Positions 43,801 through 54,777 of a DNA stretch of 64,000 bases are shown here, piece by piece. Position 1 is the stretch's first letter, and each line of letters opens with the position of its first letter. The notes beneath the pieces were generated by a model. It was not told the DNA's origin. It did not search any database and was given only the letters and a program-made list of their open reading frames with translations. The position numbers and the translations under genes were made by a program. This DNA is from SZAS-103 sp036496805 (GTDB taxonomy: Bacteria > Pseudomonadota > Gammaproteobacteria > Xanthomonadales > Xanthomonadaceae). The stretch lies in the NCBI GenBank assembly GCA_036496805.1, contig DASXKN010000029.1, forward strand, positions 310,001 to 374,000. Reading direction: 5' to 3'.

Positions 43801-44487
43801 TCAGGCCTCGCGCCACTGTCCGCCCTCCAGCACCTGCAGCGGCCTGAAGCGCGACTTGTAGTGCATCTTCGGGTGGCCGTCGATCCAGTAGCCGAGGTAG
43901 ATGTAGTCGCGGTTCGTGCGCGTGGCCCAGGCGATCTGGCGCAGGATCGCCAGCGTGCCCAGCGAGCGGGCGCGTTCGTCGGGGTCGAAGAAGGTGTAGA
44001 CGGCCGACAGCGCATCGTGGGTGGTGTCGCTCACCGCCACTGCCAGCAGGCGCTCGCCCAGCCACAACTGCATGAAACGCGTGGGACTCCAGGGACTGGC
44101 GACGAAACGGTCGAAGTCCTCCTCGTCGGTGTCGGCCATGGGTCCATCGCCATGGCGCCCTTCGAGGTAGTGGCGGTAGAGCGCGAACGTCTCCGGCGTG
44201 CGCAGCGGCAGCGCCATCCGGTCGACGACGTCGGCGTTGTCGCGCAGGCAGCGGCGCTGGCTGCGGTCGGGGCGGAAATCGCGAACGCACAGCCGCACCG
44301 GCACGCAGGCGCGACAGGCGGGGCAGTTCGGCCGGTAGACATGACCGCCGGAACGGCGGAAGCCCTGCACCAGCGCTCCGGGATAGGCGCCGGCAAGGGC
44401 TGGATCGCGTGGATCGAGGACCAGATCGCGCGCGATGCGCTCGGGAAAGTACCCGCAGGCGTGTTCGCCGGTGCGATACAGGTTCAT
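43801..44487 (-). CDS. bpt: Aspartate/glutamate leucyl-transferase (Bpt)
   Basis: A 228-residue N-end-rule enzyme of the Ate fold that attaches Leu from Leu-tRNA to N-terminal Asp or Glu, marking proteins for ClpS/ClpAP. The N-terminal part has HACGYFPERIARDLVLDP and YRPNCPACRACVPVRL with the Cys-rich redox/heme-binding motif. The C-terminal GNAT-like half ends DYIYLGYWIDGHPKMHYKSRFRPLQVL, a strong family signature. Length is as expected (about 235). Confidence 0.93.
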   Translation of the reverse strand: MNLYRTGEHACGYFPERIARDLVLDPRDPALAGAYPGALVQGFRRSGGHVYRPNCPACRACVPVRLCVRDFRPDRSQRRCLRDNADVVDRMALPLRTPETFALYRHYLEGRHGDGPMADTDEEDFDRFVASPWSPTRFMQLWLGERLLAVAVSDTTHDALSAVYTFFDPDERARSLGTLAILRQIAWATRTNRDYIYLGYWIDGHPKMHYKSRFRPLQVLEGGQWREA

Positions 44488-44616
44488 GCATCCATCCTAG
44501 CCCAGCCGGCGCGGCTCCGGTGGCGGGCGCAGGAAGGGGCCGCCCGGCGCCCGGGCGGTTTCGCCGACGCCGCCCAGCCTCTATAGTGGCGGCCTTCACC
44601 CAGCCAGGACTCCTTG

Positions 44617-45282
44617 ATGAACCGCTTCCCCAGCCAGTCCCAGTTTCGCCTGAGCCCGCTGCTCGTCCTGATCGTCGCCTGCTGCGCGGGCGCCGGCCTT
44701 GCCGTCGCCGCTCCCGCCGCAAAGCCTTTCTGGATCGGCGATCTCGACACCAACCATGACGGCAAGATCTCGGCGCAGGAAGCGGCCGCCATGCCGGCGG
44801 TCGCGAAGGCGTTCGCGACGATCGACCAGAACAAGGACGGCTCCATCACCATGTCCGAAGTCCGCCTGATGTGGCGCTCGGAGATGATGGGCATTGCCAA
44901 TTCGAGCGTGCAGGGCCGGATGGCGGCCTTCACCAAGGCCGACACCAAGAAGGCCGGCAAGATCAGCGCCGACGAGGCGAAGGCCGCCGGCATGAACTTC
45001 GTCGTCACCAACTTCAAGACCTTCGACGCCAACCACGACGGCTTCGTCGAGAAGGACGAGATGCAGAAGGGCGCGGTGGCGCTCGCGCAGCAGGGCCTCG
45101 CCGCGCGCGGCCAGCACCTGCAGGCGATGTTCACCAAGGCCGACACCAACAAGGACGGCAAGCTGAGCCAGGTCGAGTTCACGGCGGCCTTCCCGAAGTT
45201 CGCGCCCTCGTTCGCATTCTTCGACGAGAACCACGACGGTTCGGTCGACCAGACCGAGTTCGCGCTGCCGCCGGGCATCTGA
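44617..45282 (+). CDS. Secreted EF-hand calcium-binding protein
   Basis: A 221-residue protein with an N-terminal signal/anchor (about 1-33). Five good EF-hand loops are present: DTNHDGKISAQE (44-55), DQNKDGSITMSE (70-81), DANHDGFVEKDE (137-148), DTNKDGKLSQVE (176-187) and DENHDGSVDQTE (203-214). One degenerate loop at 109-120 (DTKKAGKISADE) lacks the central acidic residue. Multi-EF-hand calmodulin-like proteins of this type are frequent in Xanthomonadales; a calcium-buffer or sensor role in the periplasm is an inference. The ATG at 44617 follows AGGACTCCT. Confidence 0.88.
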   Translation: MNRFPSQSQFRLSPLLVLIVACCAGAGLAVAAPAAKPFWIGDLDTNHDGKISAQEAAAMPAVAKAFATIDQNKDGSITMSEVRLMWRSEMMGIANSSVQGRMAAFTKADTKKAGKISADEAKAAGMNFVVTNFKTFDANHDGFVEKDEMQKGAVALAQQGLAARGQHLQAMFTKADTNKDGKLSQVEFTAAFPKFAPSFAFFDENHDGSVDQTEFALPPGI

Positions 45283-45295
45283 GCCGGCGGGAAAA

Positions 45296-45318
45296 GGCCC
45301 CGGATCGTTTCCGGGGCC
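45296..45318. terminator. Bidirectional terminator between the EF-hand gene and the DUF2007 gene
   Basis: GGCCCCGGA (45296-45304), loop TCGTT, TCCGGGGCC (45310-45318). On the minus strand it is followed by TTTTCC, making it a good end for the tesB-DUF2007 transcript; on the plus strand the tail is GGCTTTG. Confidence 0.7.
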
Positions 45319-45378
45319 GGCTTTGCGGTTCCAGCGAGGCCGGGCGTCAACGGCCCCCGGCTTTGCTGAAACAGTGCT

Positions 45379-45804
45379 TCAGTGGAACCACGACCGCCCG
45401 ATCGCGAACATCGTGATCAGGGCGATGATCGCCAGCAGGAGCAGCCGCGCGCGCGTCACCAGCATCGCGCGCGGATCGCGCGTCCGAGCGACCGGCGTAC
45501 GTATCGACGCGGGCAGGAAGGAATGCGCCGCGCCCGGTTCGGTCGCGCCGAAGCCGTGGCGGGTGGTTTCGATCAATCCCTGGTCGCGCAGCATCGCGCG
45601 CGCCTTGTGCTGGTCCTCGGCCTTGATCACCCACACCTGCGGGATGTTCTCCGAGTTCGGCGTTTCGCGGTAACTGAAGGGCTGGCGCCGGTTGCCCTTG
45701 TACGAGCGGTCGTTGCTGACCTTCACCTCGATGCCGGCATCCTCCAGCATCTTCGCGACCGCTTCGACATTTTCCAGGCGCGGGGACGAGAACACGCTGC
45801 GCAT
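45379..45804 (-). CDS. DUF2007-type putative signal-transducing protein with C-terminal membrane anchor
   Basis: A 141-residue protein. Residues 1-80 are a DUF2007 domain (MRSVFSSPRLENVEAVAKMLEDAGIEVKV, PQVWVIKAEDQHKARAML), a ferredoxin-like fold sometimes described as signal transducing and related to PII. A linker and a single C-terminal transmembrane helix (LLLLAIIALITMFAIG) follow. Its ATG overlaps the tesB stop (TAATG). Confidence 0.78.
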   Translation of the reverse strand: MRSVFSSPRLENVEAVAKMLEDAGIEVKVSNDRSYKGNRRQPFSYRETPNSENIPQVWVIKAEDQHKARAMLRDQGLIETTRHGFGATEPGAAHSFLPASIRTPVARTRDPRAMLVTRARLLLLAIIALITMFAIGRSWFH

Positions 45805-46754
45805 TACACCGACTCCTTCGCGGGTTGAAGCGACATAGTCCCCTCGTGCGTATCCGATGAAGGTGCCGTTTCCTTCGCGGGCTGGATCCGCATCAATCCT
45901 TCCTGCGCGGTCGAGGCCACCAGCGTTCCCCTGATGTCGTAGATCATCCCGCGCGCCAGTCCGCGCGCCGACTGCGCGGTCGGGCTGTCGCAGGAATACA
46001 GCAGCCATTCGTCGACCCGGAACGGGCGATGGAACCACATCGCATGGTCGAGGCTCGCCATCAGCACCTTGGGCTGGTAGTAGCTGATGCCGTGCGGGAA
46101 GGTGGCGGTGCCGATGAGGTGGAAATCCGAGGCGTAGGCAAGCATCGCGCGATGCAGCTCCGGCGCGTCGCCGATGCGTTCGGACAGGCGGAACCACACC
46201 TGCTGGAACGGCGGCCGCTTGCTGGGATTGAGCTCGTCGCGCGGATAGACGTGGCGGAACTGGAACGGCCCGGTGCGATCGAGCCAGCGCTGCATCTTCG
46301 GCGAGAGCTTCGCGCGCACGGCCGGATCGATCGGCGGCAGCGGCGGCAGGTCGTCGGGCGCGGGCACCACCGGCATCGGCAACTGGTGCTCGGCGCCTTC
46401 CTCGTGCATCTGGAACGAGGCGGCGACCACGAAGATCGGCTGGCCGTGCTGGATCGCGGTGACGCGCCGCACCGAGAAGCTGCCGCCGTCGCGGGTGCGG
46501 TCCACGGTGTAGACGATCGGATGCTCGATGTCGCCGGCGCGCAGGAAGTAGGCGTGCAGCGAATGCACCGCGCGATCGTGGTCGACCGTAGCCTGCGCCG
46601 CAGACAACGCCTGCCCGAGCACCTGCCCGCCGAACACGTACTTGGTGCCGATGTCGCGGCTCTGGCCGCGGAACAGGTTGTCCTCGAGGCGTTCCAGCGA
46701 AAGCAGCTGGACGAGTTCGCCGACGGGGCCTTGCGGATCGGAGTCGTAGACCAT
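45804..46754 (-). CDS. tesB: Acyl-CoA thioesterase II
   Basis: A 316-residue double hot-dog thioesterase acting on medium- and long-chain acyl-CoAs. Family segments are VFGGQVLGQALSAA, HSLHAYFLRAGD and SLDHAMWFHRPFRVDEWLLY with the catalytic Asp. QSARGLARGMIYDIRGTLVAS carries the Gln/Thr side. The tail is unusual: EGLMRIQPAKE and EGTMSLQPAKE are two copies of an 11-residue unit, so about 20 residues extend past the usual end. The ATG at 46754 is chosen because residues before it are not conserved. Confidence 0.93.
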   Translation of the reverse strand: MVYDSDPQGPVGELVQLLSLERLEDNLFRGQSRDIGTKYVFGGQVLGQALSAAQATVDHDRAVHSLHAYFLRAGDIEHPIVYTVDRTRDGGSFSVRRVTAIQHGQPIFVVAASFQMHEEGAEHQLPMPVVPAPDDLPPLPPIDPAVRAKLSPKMQRWLDRTGPFQFRHVYPRDELNPSKRPPFQQVWFRLSERIGDAPELHRAMLAYASDFHLIGTATFPHGISYYQPKVLMASLDHAMWFHRPFRVDEWLLYSCDSPTAQSARGLARGMIYDIRGTLVASTAQEGLMRIQPAKETAPSSDTHEGTMSLQPAKESV

Positions 46755-47146
46755 GAAGCAATTGTACCGGTACGGCTGGCGGCCGGTCCGTCGACTCCGG
46801 ACGCCTGCCGGTCTGGGGTCGCGCTGAAGGCCAGGATCTTCGTCGCGGCAACCGGGCGATCCCATCCGCGCCGCCGGGGCAGGGAACCCGAGGCCGTCTC
46901 CGCGATGGTCCTCTGTCTGCCAGGCCCGATACCAACGAAGCGCACGCGTGGAGCGGTTCCCATCACGAGGCGAACCTTTGCGAACTGGAGTAGGGTGATC
47001 ACGCGCGGTTTGAACAGGGGCCCGGGGACGGGTGGCAAATCGCGATCAGGCTGATCATCGACCGCGCCGTCGAGGCGCCGAATTGCGCACCGTTTCCTGT
47101 GTTTGCTGTCACCGTCCGCGGTGTGCTCAAACGTAAGGAGAACCGC
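46755..47146. other. Non-coding interval between tesB and the adhesin gene
   Basis: About 390 bases with no gene that I can support. It must hold the divergent promoters. A GATCA-GGC-TGATC palindrome is at 47044-47056, and AAGGAGAACC (47135-47144) is the adhesin ribosome-binding site. No clear -35/-10 pair stands out. Confidence 0.5.
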
Positions 47147-49888
47147 ATGTCCGCTTGCAATCGTCCGCGCGTCGCTCAACTCACGCTGTGCGTTCTGTTC
47201 GCATCGGCCGGCCGCAACGCCGTTGCCGGTGACACCGCTTGCCCATCCACCTACAGCCTCGCCAGCGGGACATCGGCAATGGCGTGCGGCTACGGGAACA
47301 ACGTCCAGGGGAACTACAGCAACGGGTTCGGCAACGGCAACAACGTGACAGGAGCCCACAGCAATGGATTCGGCGGCACCAACCATGTCTACGGCACCTA
47401 CGACACCGCCATCGGGGACAACAACGTGATCGGCACGGTTGGAACTTCAGCGAAAGGCAGCAACGCGTTCGGCTACAAGAATCATGCCTACGGCTACGAC
47501 AGCAACGCGTTCGGAAACGGCAATTCCGCTTCCGGTACCCAGACCAATGCGTTCGGTTCGCAGAATACTGCCGTTTCCGGGGGCGTCGCGTTCGGCATCT
47601 TCAACAAGGCATTTGCCACGGCAAGCGCGGTGGGCAACGGCAACAAGGCCTACGGCGCCTTCAGCAACGCGTTCGGCGAAGGCAATGCGGTGGGTTCCGC
47701 CGCCTCGTACCTCATCTCAAGCAACGCATTTGGCGTCCAGAATGCCGTAACGGGTTCCCACGGCAATGCCTTCGGTTCCTCCAATTCGGCCAGCGGCTCC
47801 CAGAGCAGCGCGTTTGGTTACGACAACCACGCCGATGGGGAAAACAGCGTCGCGTTCGGGCATCAAAGCGAGGCGGATGGCAAGTCGAGCGTCGCCGTCG
47901 GTGGCGGCCATGCCGTGGGCGACAATAGCGACGCAATGGGTGCCGGGGTTTACGCCAAGGGCTCCAATAGCTCTGCAATCGGCAGCTACAATGCCGCATA
48001 CCAAAACTTCGCCAGCGCTGTCGGAAATCAGAACAGGGCGAACTACAAGAGCAGCGCGTTCGGCTACCACAACACGGCGCTGGGCAGCAGCAGCGTCGCC
48101 TTCGGCTTGTTGAACAATGCGGGAGGCAAGTTCACCTACAAGTCCAAGAACTATTACGCGGGCGGGGCCACGGCCGTCGGCCGACTCGACCACGCGTACG
48201 GAACCAACAGCTCGGCGGTTGGCATGGGAGACACGGCTGGCAAGGAATATATCGCCAGCGCCAAGGTGAAGTTCACCGCCGAGGACAGCGCGTTCGGATA
48301 TGGCAATTCCGCCATCGGCGGCAAGAGTAGCGCGATCGGCTACAAGGACGTGATCGCCGGCGCCGGCAGCAGCGGCGTCGGCTACGGCAACAACGTCTAT
48401 GCCTCGGCGCAGAAGAGCAACGCGGTCGGCGACCACGACAAGGTCGGCACCAGCGCGGGCGCGACGAACGCCTATTCGCACGCCAACGCGTTCGGCAGCT
48501 ACGATACGGCGAGCAACAGCAAGGCCAGCGCCTTCGGCTATGCCAACGGCGCGAGCGCAACCAAGGCCAGCGCCTTCGGCTACAAGAACGTCGCCAGCGG
48601 CAACAACGCCAGCGCCTTCGGCTACAAGAACACCGCCAGTGGCGCCAACTCCAACGCCTTCGGCCTGAAGAACACGGTGACCGGCGCCTACGCCGAGGCC
48701 TTTGGCCAGTCGGACACGGCCTCGGGCATCCGCAGCCTGGCGGCCGGTTCGCACGACAACGCCAGCGGCGCCAAGGCCAGCGCGTTCGGTTACGCCGATG
48801 TCGCGAACTATTCCAAGTCCAGCGCCTTCGGCTATGCCAATACGGCCAGCGGCCTGAACTCCAGTGCCTTTGGCGCGAACAACACCGCCAGCGGCAAGGG
48901 CAGCGCAGCAGTGGGCGTTGGAGCCAACGCCGGCGGCAGCGGCAGCGTGGCGGTCGGCGGCTGGTTCGATGCGAACAACAACGGCGTGATCAATGCGGGC
49001 GAAGCGGCGAGCGCGGCAGGCCAGGAGGCGGTGGCGGTGGGCGCGAGCGCGTCGGCAGGATTCACGAACGACACGGCGATCGGTGAGGGCGCGACCACCC
49101 TCAATGCGAGCGACACGGCGATCGGCGCGGGCGCATCGGTGTCGGCCGGCGCTACCAATGCGGTGGCCCTGGGCGCAGGTTCGATCGCCGACGCATCGAA
49201 CACGGTCTCGGTGGGCAGCGCGGGCAACGAACGCCGGATCACGAACGTGGCCGCGGCGGTCAACGGAACCGATGCGGTGAACCTGACCCAGGCGACAAGC
49301 CTGGCCTCGACCCTGGTCGCAGGCGTGCAGGGCACGGCCAGCACGGCGCTGAGCACGGCCAATGCGGCGTTGAGCGAAGCAAACAGTGCATTGTCGGTGA
49401 GCAATGCGCAGGTGAGCGCGCTGGCCGGATCGAACGGCTCGGCGCCGATGAATTCGGGCGATGCAACGGCGCTGGTGGCCGCCAACGCACACGCCGATGC
49501 CGGCGATGCCTCCACACTGGCGTCGGCGAACGCGCACACCGATACCGCGGTCGCCGGCGCCAACGCCTACACCGATACGCGCGTCAACGCGCTCTCGGAC
49601 GACTTCAGCGCGTTCCAGTCGACCGTCGACCAGGAGTTCTCGCAGCAGGACAAGCGCATCAGTCGCGTCGGCGCGATGGGCGCAGCGTTTTCGGGCATGG
49701 CGCAGAACACGGCAGGGCTCGCCGGCGAGAACCGTTTCGGCCTCGGCGTCGGCGGCCTGAGCGGCCAGGGCGCGGTCGCGGTCGGCTTCCAGCACGCCTT
49801 CAACGGCAACCGCGCGAGCTGGTCGGTCGGCGGCGCCTTCAGCAGCGGCGAGAACAGCGTCAACGCGGGCGTGGGTTTCAGTTGGTGA
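47147..49888 (+). CDS. YadA-like trimeric autotransporter adhesin
   Basis: A 913-residue surface adhesin. A signal peptide (about 1-28) is followed by a very long YadA-type head (about 45-600). The head is built from 14-residue repeats of the pattern SxAFGYxNxASGxx (for example SAFGYKNTASGANSNAFG). An insert at 606-620 contains an EF-hand-like loop, DANNNGVINAGE. Then come further head repeats (GAGASVSAGATNAVALGAGS), the neck and stalk (VSVGSAGNERRITNVAAAVNGTDAVN) and a coiled coil. The C-terminal anchor (about 835-913) has DKRISRVGAMGAAFSGMAQN and ends AGVGFSW. No separate secretion gene is needed. The 5' third is less GC-rich than its neighbours. Confidence 0.93.
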   Translation: MSACNRPRVAQLTLCVLFASAGRNAVAGDTACPSTYSLASGTSAMACGYGNNVQGNYSNGFGNGNNVTGAHSNGFGGTNHVYGTYDTAIGDNNVIGTVGTSAKGSNAFGYKNHAYGYDSNAFGNGNSASGTQTNAFGSQNTAVSGGVAFGIFNKAFATASAVGNGNKAYGAFSNAFGEGNAVGSAASYLISSNAFGVQNAVTGSHGNAFGSSNSASGSQSSAFGYDNHADGENSVAFGHQSEADGKSSVAVGGGHAVGDNSDAMGAGVYAKGSNSSAIGSYNAAYQNFASAVGNQNRANYKSSAFGYHNTALGSSSVAFGLLNNAGGKFTYKSKNYYAGGATAVGRLDHAYGTNSSAVGMGDTAGKEYIASAKVKFTAEDSAFGYGNSAIGGKSSAIGYKDVIAGAGSSGVGYGNNVYASAQKSNAVGDHDKVGTSAGATNAYSHANAFGSYDTASNSKASAFGYANGASATKASAFGYKNVASGNNASAFGYKNTASGANSNAFGLKNTVTGAYAEAFGQSDTASGIRSLAAGSHDNASGAKASAFGYADVANYSKSSAFGYANTASGLNSSAFGANNTASGKGSAAVGVGANAGGSGSVAVGGWFDANNNGVINAGEAASAAGQEAVAVGASASAGFTNDTAIGEGATTLNASDTAIGAGASVSAGATNAVALGAGSIADASNTVSVGSAGNERRITNVAAAVNGTDAVNLTQATSLASTLVAGVQGTASTALSTANAALSEANSALSVSNAQVSALAGSNGSAPMNSGDATALVAANAHADAGDASTLASANAHTDTAVAGANAYTDTRVNALSDDFSAFQSTVDQEFSQQDKRISRVGAMGAAFSGMAQNTAGLAGENRFGLGVGGLSGQGAVAVGFQHAFNGNRASWSVGGAFSSGENSVNAGVGFSW

Positions 49889-49993
49889 GGAATTGCGGTT
49901 GATCGGTCCTGGTTGGGACCGATCTCCGCCTTGCATCGCGACGGCGCGGCGAAGAAATTCGTCGCGCCGATGCCGGGTGCGATGCAATGGCGG

Positions 49994-50590
49994 CTATGCA
50001 AGCCCGGCTGACAGCGGCAGCATCCGTTGCAGGGGCGTTGCCGCCAGCACGCGCTCCCACGGGAACCACGGACCCGGGTCGCGCTTGCGCGCAACGGTTT
50101 TCGACGCGTCGTCGCTCGCGGGAACCTGCGCGATGTCGAGGTCTTCGTGGCCGGCGATCCATTGCAGCTTGGGCAATCGCGCGCGCAACTCACCCAGCAA
50201 TGCGATCAGTGCGATGACCTGCGCCTCGGTGTAGGGCTCGTCCATCGCCTGGTGGCGCGAGTCCAGCCAGTCCGGATAGCGGCCGGTGTTGACCAGTTCG
50301 ATGCCGACCGAACGCGGGTTGCAGCCGCGCACGTGGTGGGCGATGCGTTCAGGACACACGAATTCGAGGACGCTGCCATCGCGATCGACGTACCAGTGGC
50401 CGCTGTTGCCGGTGCCGGAGTTCGCGTGGAGAATCCGTTCGCCGAATTCGCGGGCCATCGCCAGGTCGGGCAGCTCGGTGCAGTGGATCACCACGAGGTC
50501 GATCTGCGCGATCGGACGCGCTTCGAGGCGATCCTCGTAGGACAGGGGCCAGCGGCGGATCGCGCTGGCTGCGGCGAGGTCGGAAGGCAT
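49994..50590 (-). CDS. N-acetylmuramoyl-L-alanine amidase, AmpD type
   Basis: A 198-residue amidase_2-family enzyme. The zinc ligands are H in IDLVVIHCTEL, H in the IAHHVRG region and the D of the final KRDPGPWFPW, with GNSGHWYVDRDG between. It likely cleaves anhydromuropeptides during cell-wall recycling. There is no signal peptide, consistent with a cytoplasmic AmpD-like enzyme. The ATG at 50590 is preferred; MLACG at 50605 is an alternative. The stop is followed by the adhesin terminal region, convergent. Confidence 0.87.
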   Translation of the reverse strand: MPSDLAAASAIRRWPLSYEDRLEARPIAQIDLVVIHCTELPDLAMAREFGERILHANSGTGNSGHWYVDRDGSVLEFVCPERIAHHVRGCNPRSVGIELVNTGRYPDWLDSRHQAMDEPYTEAQVIALIALLGELRARLPKLQWIAGHEDLDIAQVPASDDASKTVARKRDPGPWFPWERVLAATPLQRMLPLSAGLA

Positions 50591-50675
50591 GCCGCATGCT
50601 AGCATCGCGGCCTTCCGCAACGGGTCCGCGCATGGGCTTGCAGACGAAATCGAAGGCCGCCTCCGGAGCGGGGGC

Positions 50676-51193
50676 ATGATCGGCCACGCGATCCTCTCGC
50701 ACGGGCTGGAAAGCGGTCCGGACGCGACCAAGGTGACGGCGCTGGCCGCAGCGGCCGAGGCGCTCGGATGGACCACGGAGCGGCCCGACTACCTCGCCTG
50801 CGACCGCGCCACCGGCCATGGCCGTTTCGGCGACATCGATGCGCGCATCGCGATGCTGCGCGAACGCGCGATGGCCGCGCAGGGCCCGCTGGTGCTCGCA
50901 GGTTCGAGCCTCGGTGCGTTCATCTCCGCGCTGGTCTCGCGCGATGTCGCATGCGCCGGATTGTTCCTGATGGCGCCCCCGCCGTGGATCGAAGGCTATC
51001 CTCACCAGCTCGCCGCAGCCACGGTGCCCACGACGATCGTCCACGGCTGGGACGACGAGCTGATTCCCGCGCAGATCGTGGTCGAGTGGGCGCGTGCGCG
51101 CAAGGATCGCCTGATCCTGGTCGATGACGGCCATCGCCTGTCCGACCACGTCGCCTTCTGCGCCGAACGCTTCGGCGATTTCCTGCGCTCGCT

Positions 51194-51197
<4 letters not shown>
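50676..51197 (+). CDS. Small alpha/beta hydrolase
   Basis: A 173-residue cytoplasmic hydrolase of the YqiA/UPF0227-like small type. The nucleophile elbow is LAGSSLGAF (G-x-S-x-G), the acid is in HGWDDELIP, and the catalytic His is in VDDGHRLSDH. The substrate is unknown. GGAGCGGGGG precedes the ATG at 50676. It overlaps the GTG of rlmKL by four bases. Confidence 0.82.
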
Positions 51198-53485
<2,288 letters not shown>

Positions 53486-53581
53486 ATACAGGGAACGCAC
53501 GCCGGCGCCGGCAGCCATCGGTGAGGCGGGGGCGAATTCTTAACACCAGTGTCCCGAACGAACAGGCATGATGCGTATCGT

Positions 53582-54208
53582 ATGAACGACCGCGCCGACA
53601 CGACCGCCGACCGCGCCCACGCCTGGACCTTCTTCCGGCAGTGGCTGAAAAACCCGATCAAGATGGCCTCGATCACCCCGTCCGGCCAGCAACTGGCCGG
53701 GATGATGATGGCCGAACTGCCGACCGGCGCGCGCCGCGTGGTCGAGCTCGGCGGCGGAACCGGCGTGTTCACCGCGGCGCTGCTCAAGCACGGCATCGCT
53801 CCCCAGGACCTGATGGTGGTCGAGCTCAACCCCGAGCTCAGCATCCACCTGCAGCGGCTGTTCCCGCAGGCGCGGGTGGTGCAGGGCGACGCGCGCGAGC
53901 TGGCGCGCATCGCTACCGACAATGGTTTCGCGGAAGGTGGCCCGGTCGACGCGATCGTCTCCGGCCTCGGCATGTTGTCGATGCCCAAGACCCTGCAGCG
54001 CGACATCGTGGCCGCCGCTTTCGCCTGCATCCGCCCCGGCGGTCATTTCGTGCAGTTCACCTACGGTCCCGCGGTGCCGATCGCGCAGGACGTGGTCGAT
54101 GCGCTCGACCTGCAGGCGCGCAAGGGCGCGACCGCATGGCGCAACCTGCCGCCGGCGACGGTGTACGTGTTCACCCGCAGCGGTGACGCGGTGGGTTCGA
54201 AGCGCTAA
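53582..54208 (+). CDS. Phospholipid N-methyltransferase (PmtA-like)
   Basis: A 208-residue SAM-dependent methyltransferase. FFRQWLKNPIKMASITPSG is the N-terminal membrane-binding and substrate segment shared by PmtA enzymes, which methylate phosphatidylethanolamine towards phosphatidylcholine. The SAM motif is VVELGGGTGVFTAAL, followed by VVELNPELS and the SGLGML active-site stretch. rRNA dimethyladenosine transferases share part of this fold but lack the N-terminal segment. The ATG at 53582 is preferred; an in-frame start 33 bases earlier also exists. Confidence 0.85.
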   Translation: MNDRADTTADRAHAWTFFRQWLKNPIKMASITPSGQQLAGMMMAELPTGARRVVELGGGTGVFTAALLKHGIAPQDLMVVELNPELSIHLQRLFPQARVVQGDARELARIATDNGFAEGGPVDAIVSGLGMLSMPKTLQRDIVAAAFACIRPGGHFVQFTYGPAVPIAQDVVDALDLQARKGATAWRNLPPATVYVFTRSGDAVGSKR

Positions 54209-54312
54209 CCGCGATCCGGTTTTCTTCGCTTTGCCCGGGCGCTTTCCGCTGGAGTGCCTGGCCGGAACAGGAAAACGCGGGCCTTCATCCGCAGCGATTC
54301 ATCGTGTGGCCT

Positions 54313-54777
54313 TCATCGCTTGGCCGAGGACGCCGATGCCGGTGGCGTCGCTGCCGGCGAAGCCGGCGCGGTAGACGCCGCCGATGCAGTCGACGCGGCC
54401 GGCGCTGGCGCCTCCATCCGCTTGAGCTCGGTATGGAAGAAGGCCTCGGACGTGATCTTCCTGCCGTCGGCGAGTTTGATCTGATAGGCCTCGCCGCTCA
54501 TCGACGAACCGCTCGCCACGTAGGTGATGAACTGTTCTGCGGTCTTGATCCGCGATCCGGCGTAGCGCAATTTCTGCCTCAGGTGGTCCGCGGCCTCCTT
54601 GCCGTCGTAGCTGGAACCGTTGCGGATGAACTTCGCGCCAGGAAGCACTTCGATGCTGTGGATCAGCGCATCGATCTTCTGCCGCTCGGTCATCGGTGCC
54701 GCATTCGCGAAGGCTGCGATCAGCAGGCTCAGCAACAAGGCCAGCATCAGGCGACATCCATGTCGTTTCATCATCAT
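54313..54777 (-). CDS. DUF5329 family secreted protein
   Basis: A 154-residue protein with a signal peptide (about 1-26, ending ANA). The domain reads MTERQKIDALIHSIEVLPGAKFIRNGSSYDGKEAADHL..., followed by TAEQFITYVASGSSMSGEAYQI, the pattern of DUF5329 (unknown function). A low-complexity Ala/Ser/Pro tail ends it. Three consecutive ATGs are possible; the first overlaps the stop of the M20 peptidase gene upstream, so translation is coupled. Confidence 0.75.
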   Translation of the reverse strand: MMMKRHGCRLMLALLLSLLIAAFANAAPMTERQKIDALIHSIEVLPGAKFIRNGSSYDGKEAADHLRQKLRYAGSRIKTAEQFITYVASGSSMSGEAYQIKLADGRKITSEAFFHTELKRMEAPAPAASTASAASTAPASPAATPPASASSAKR

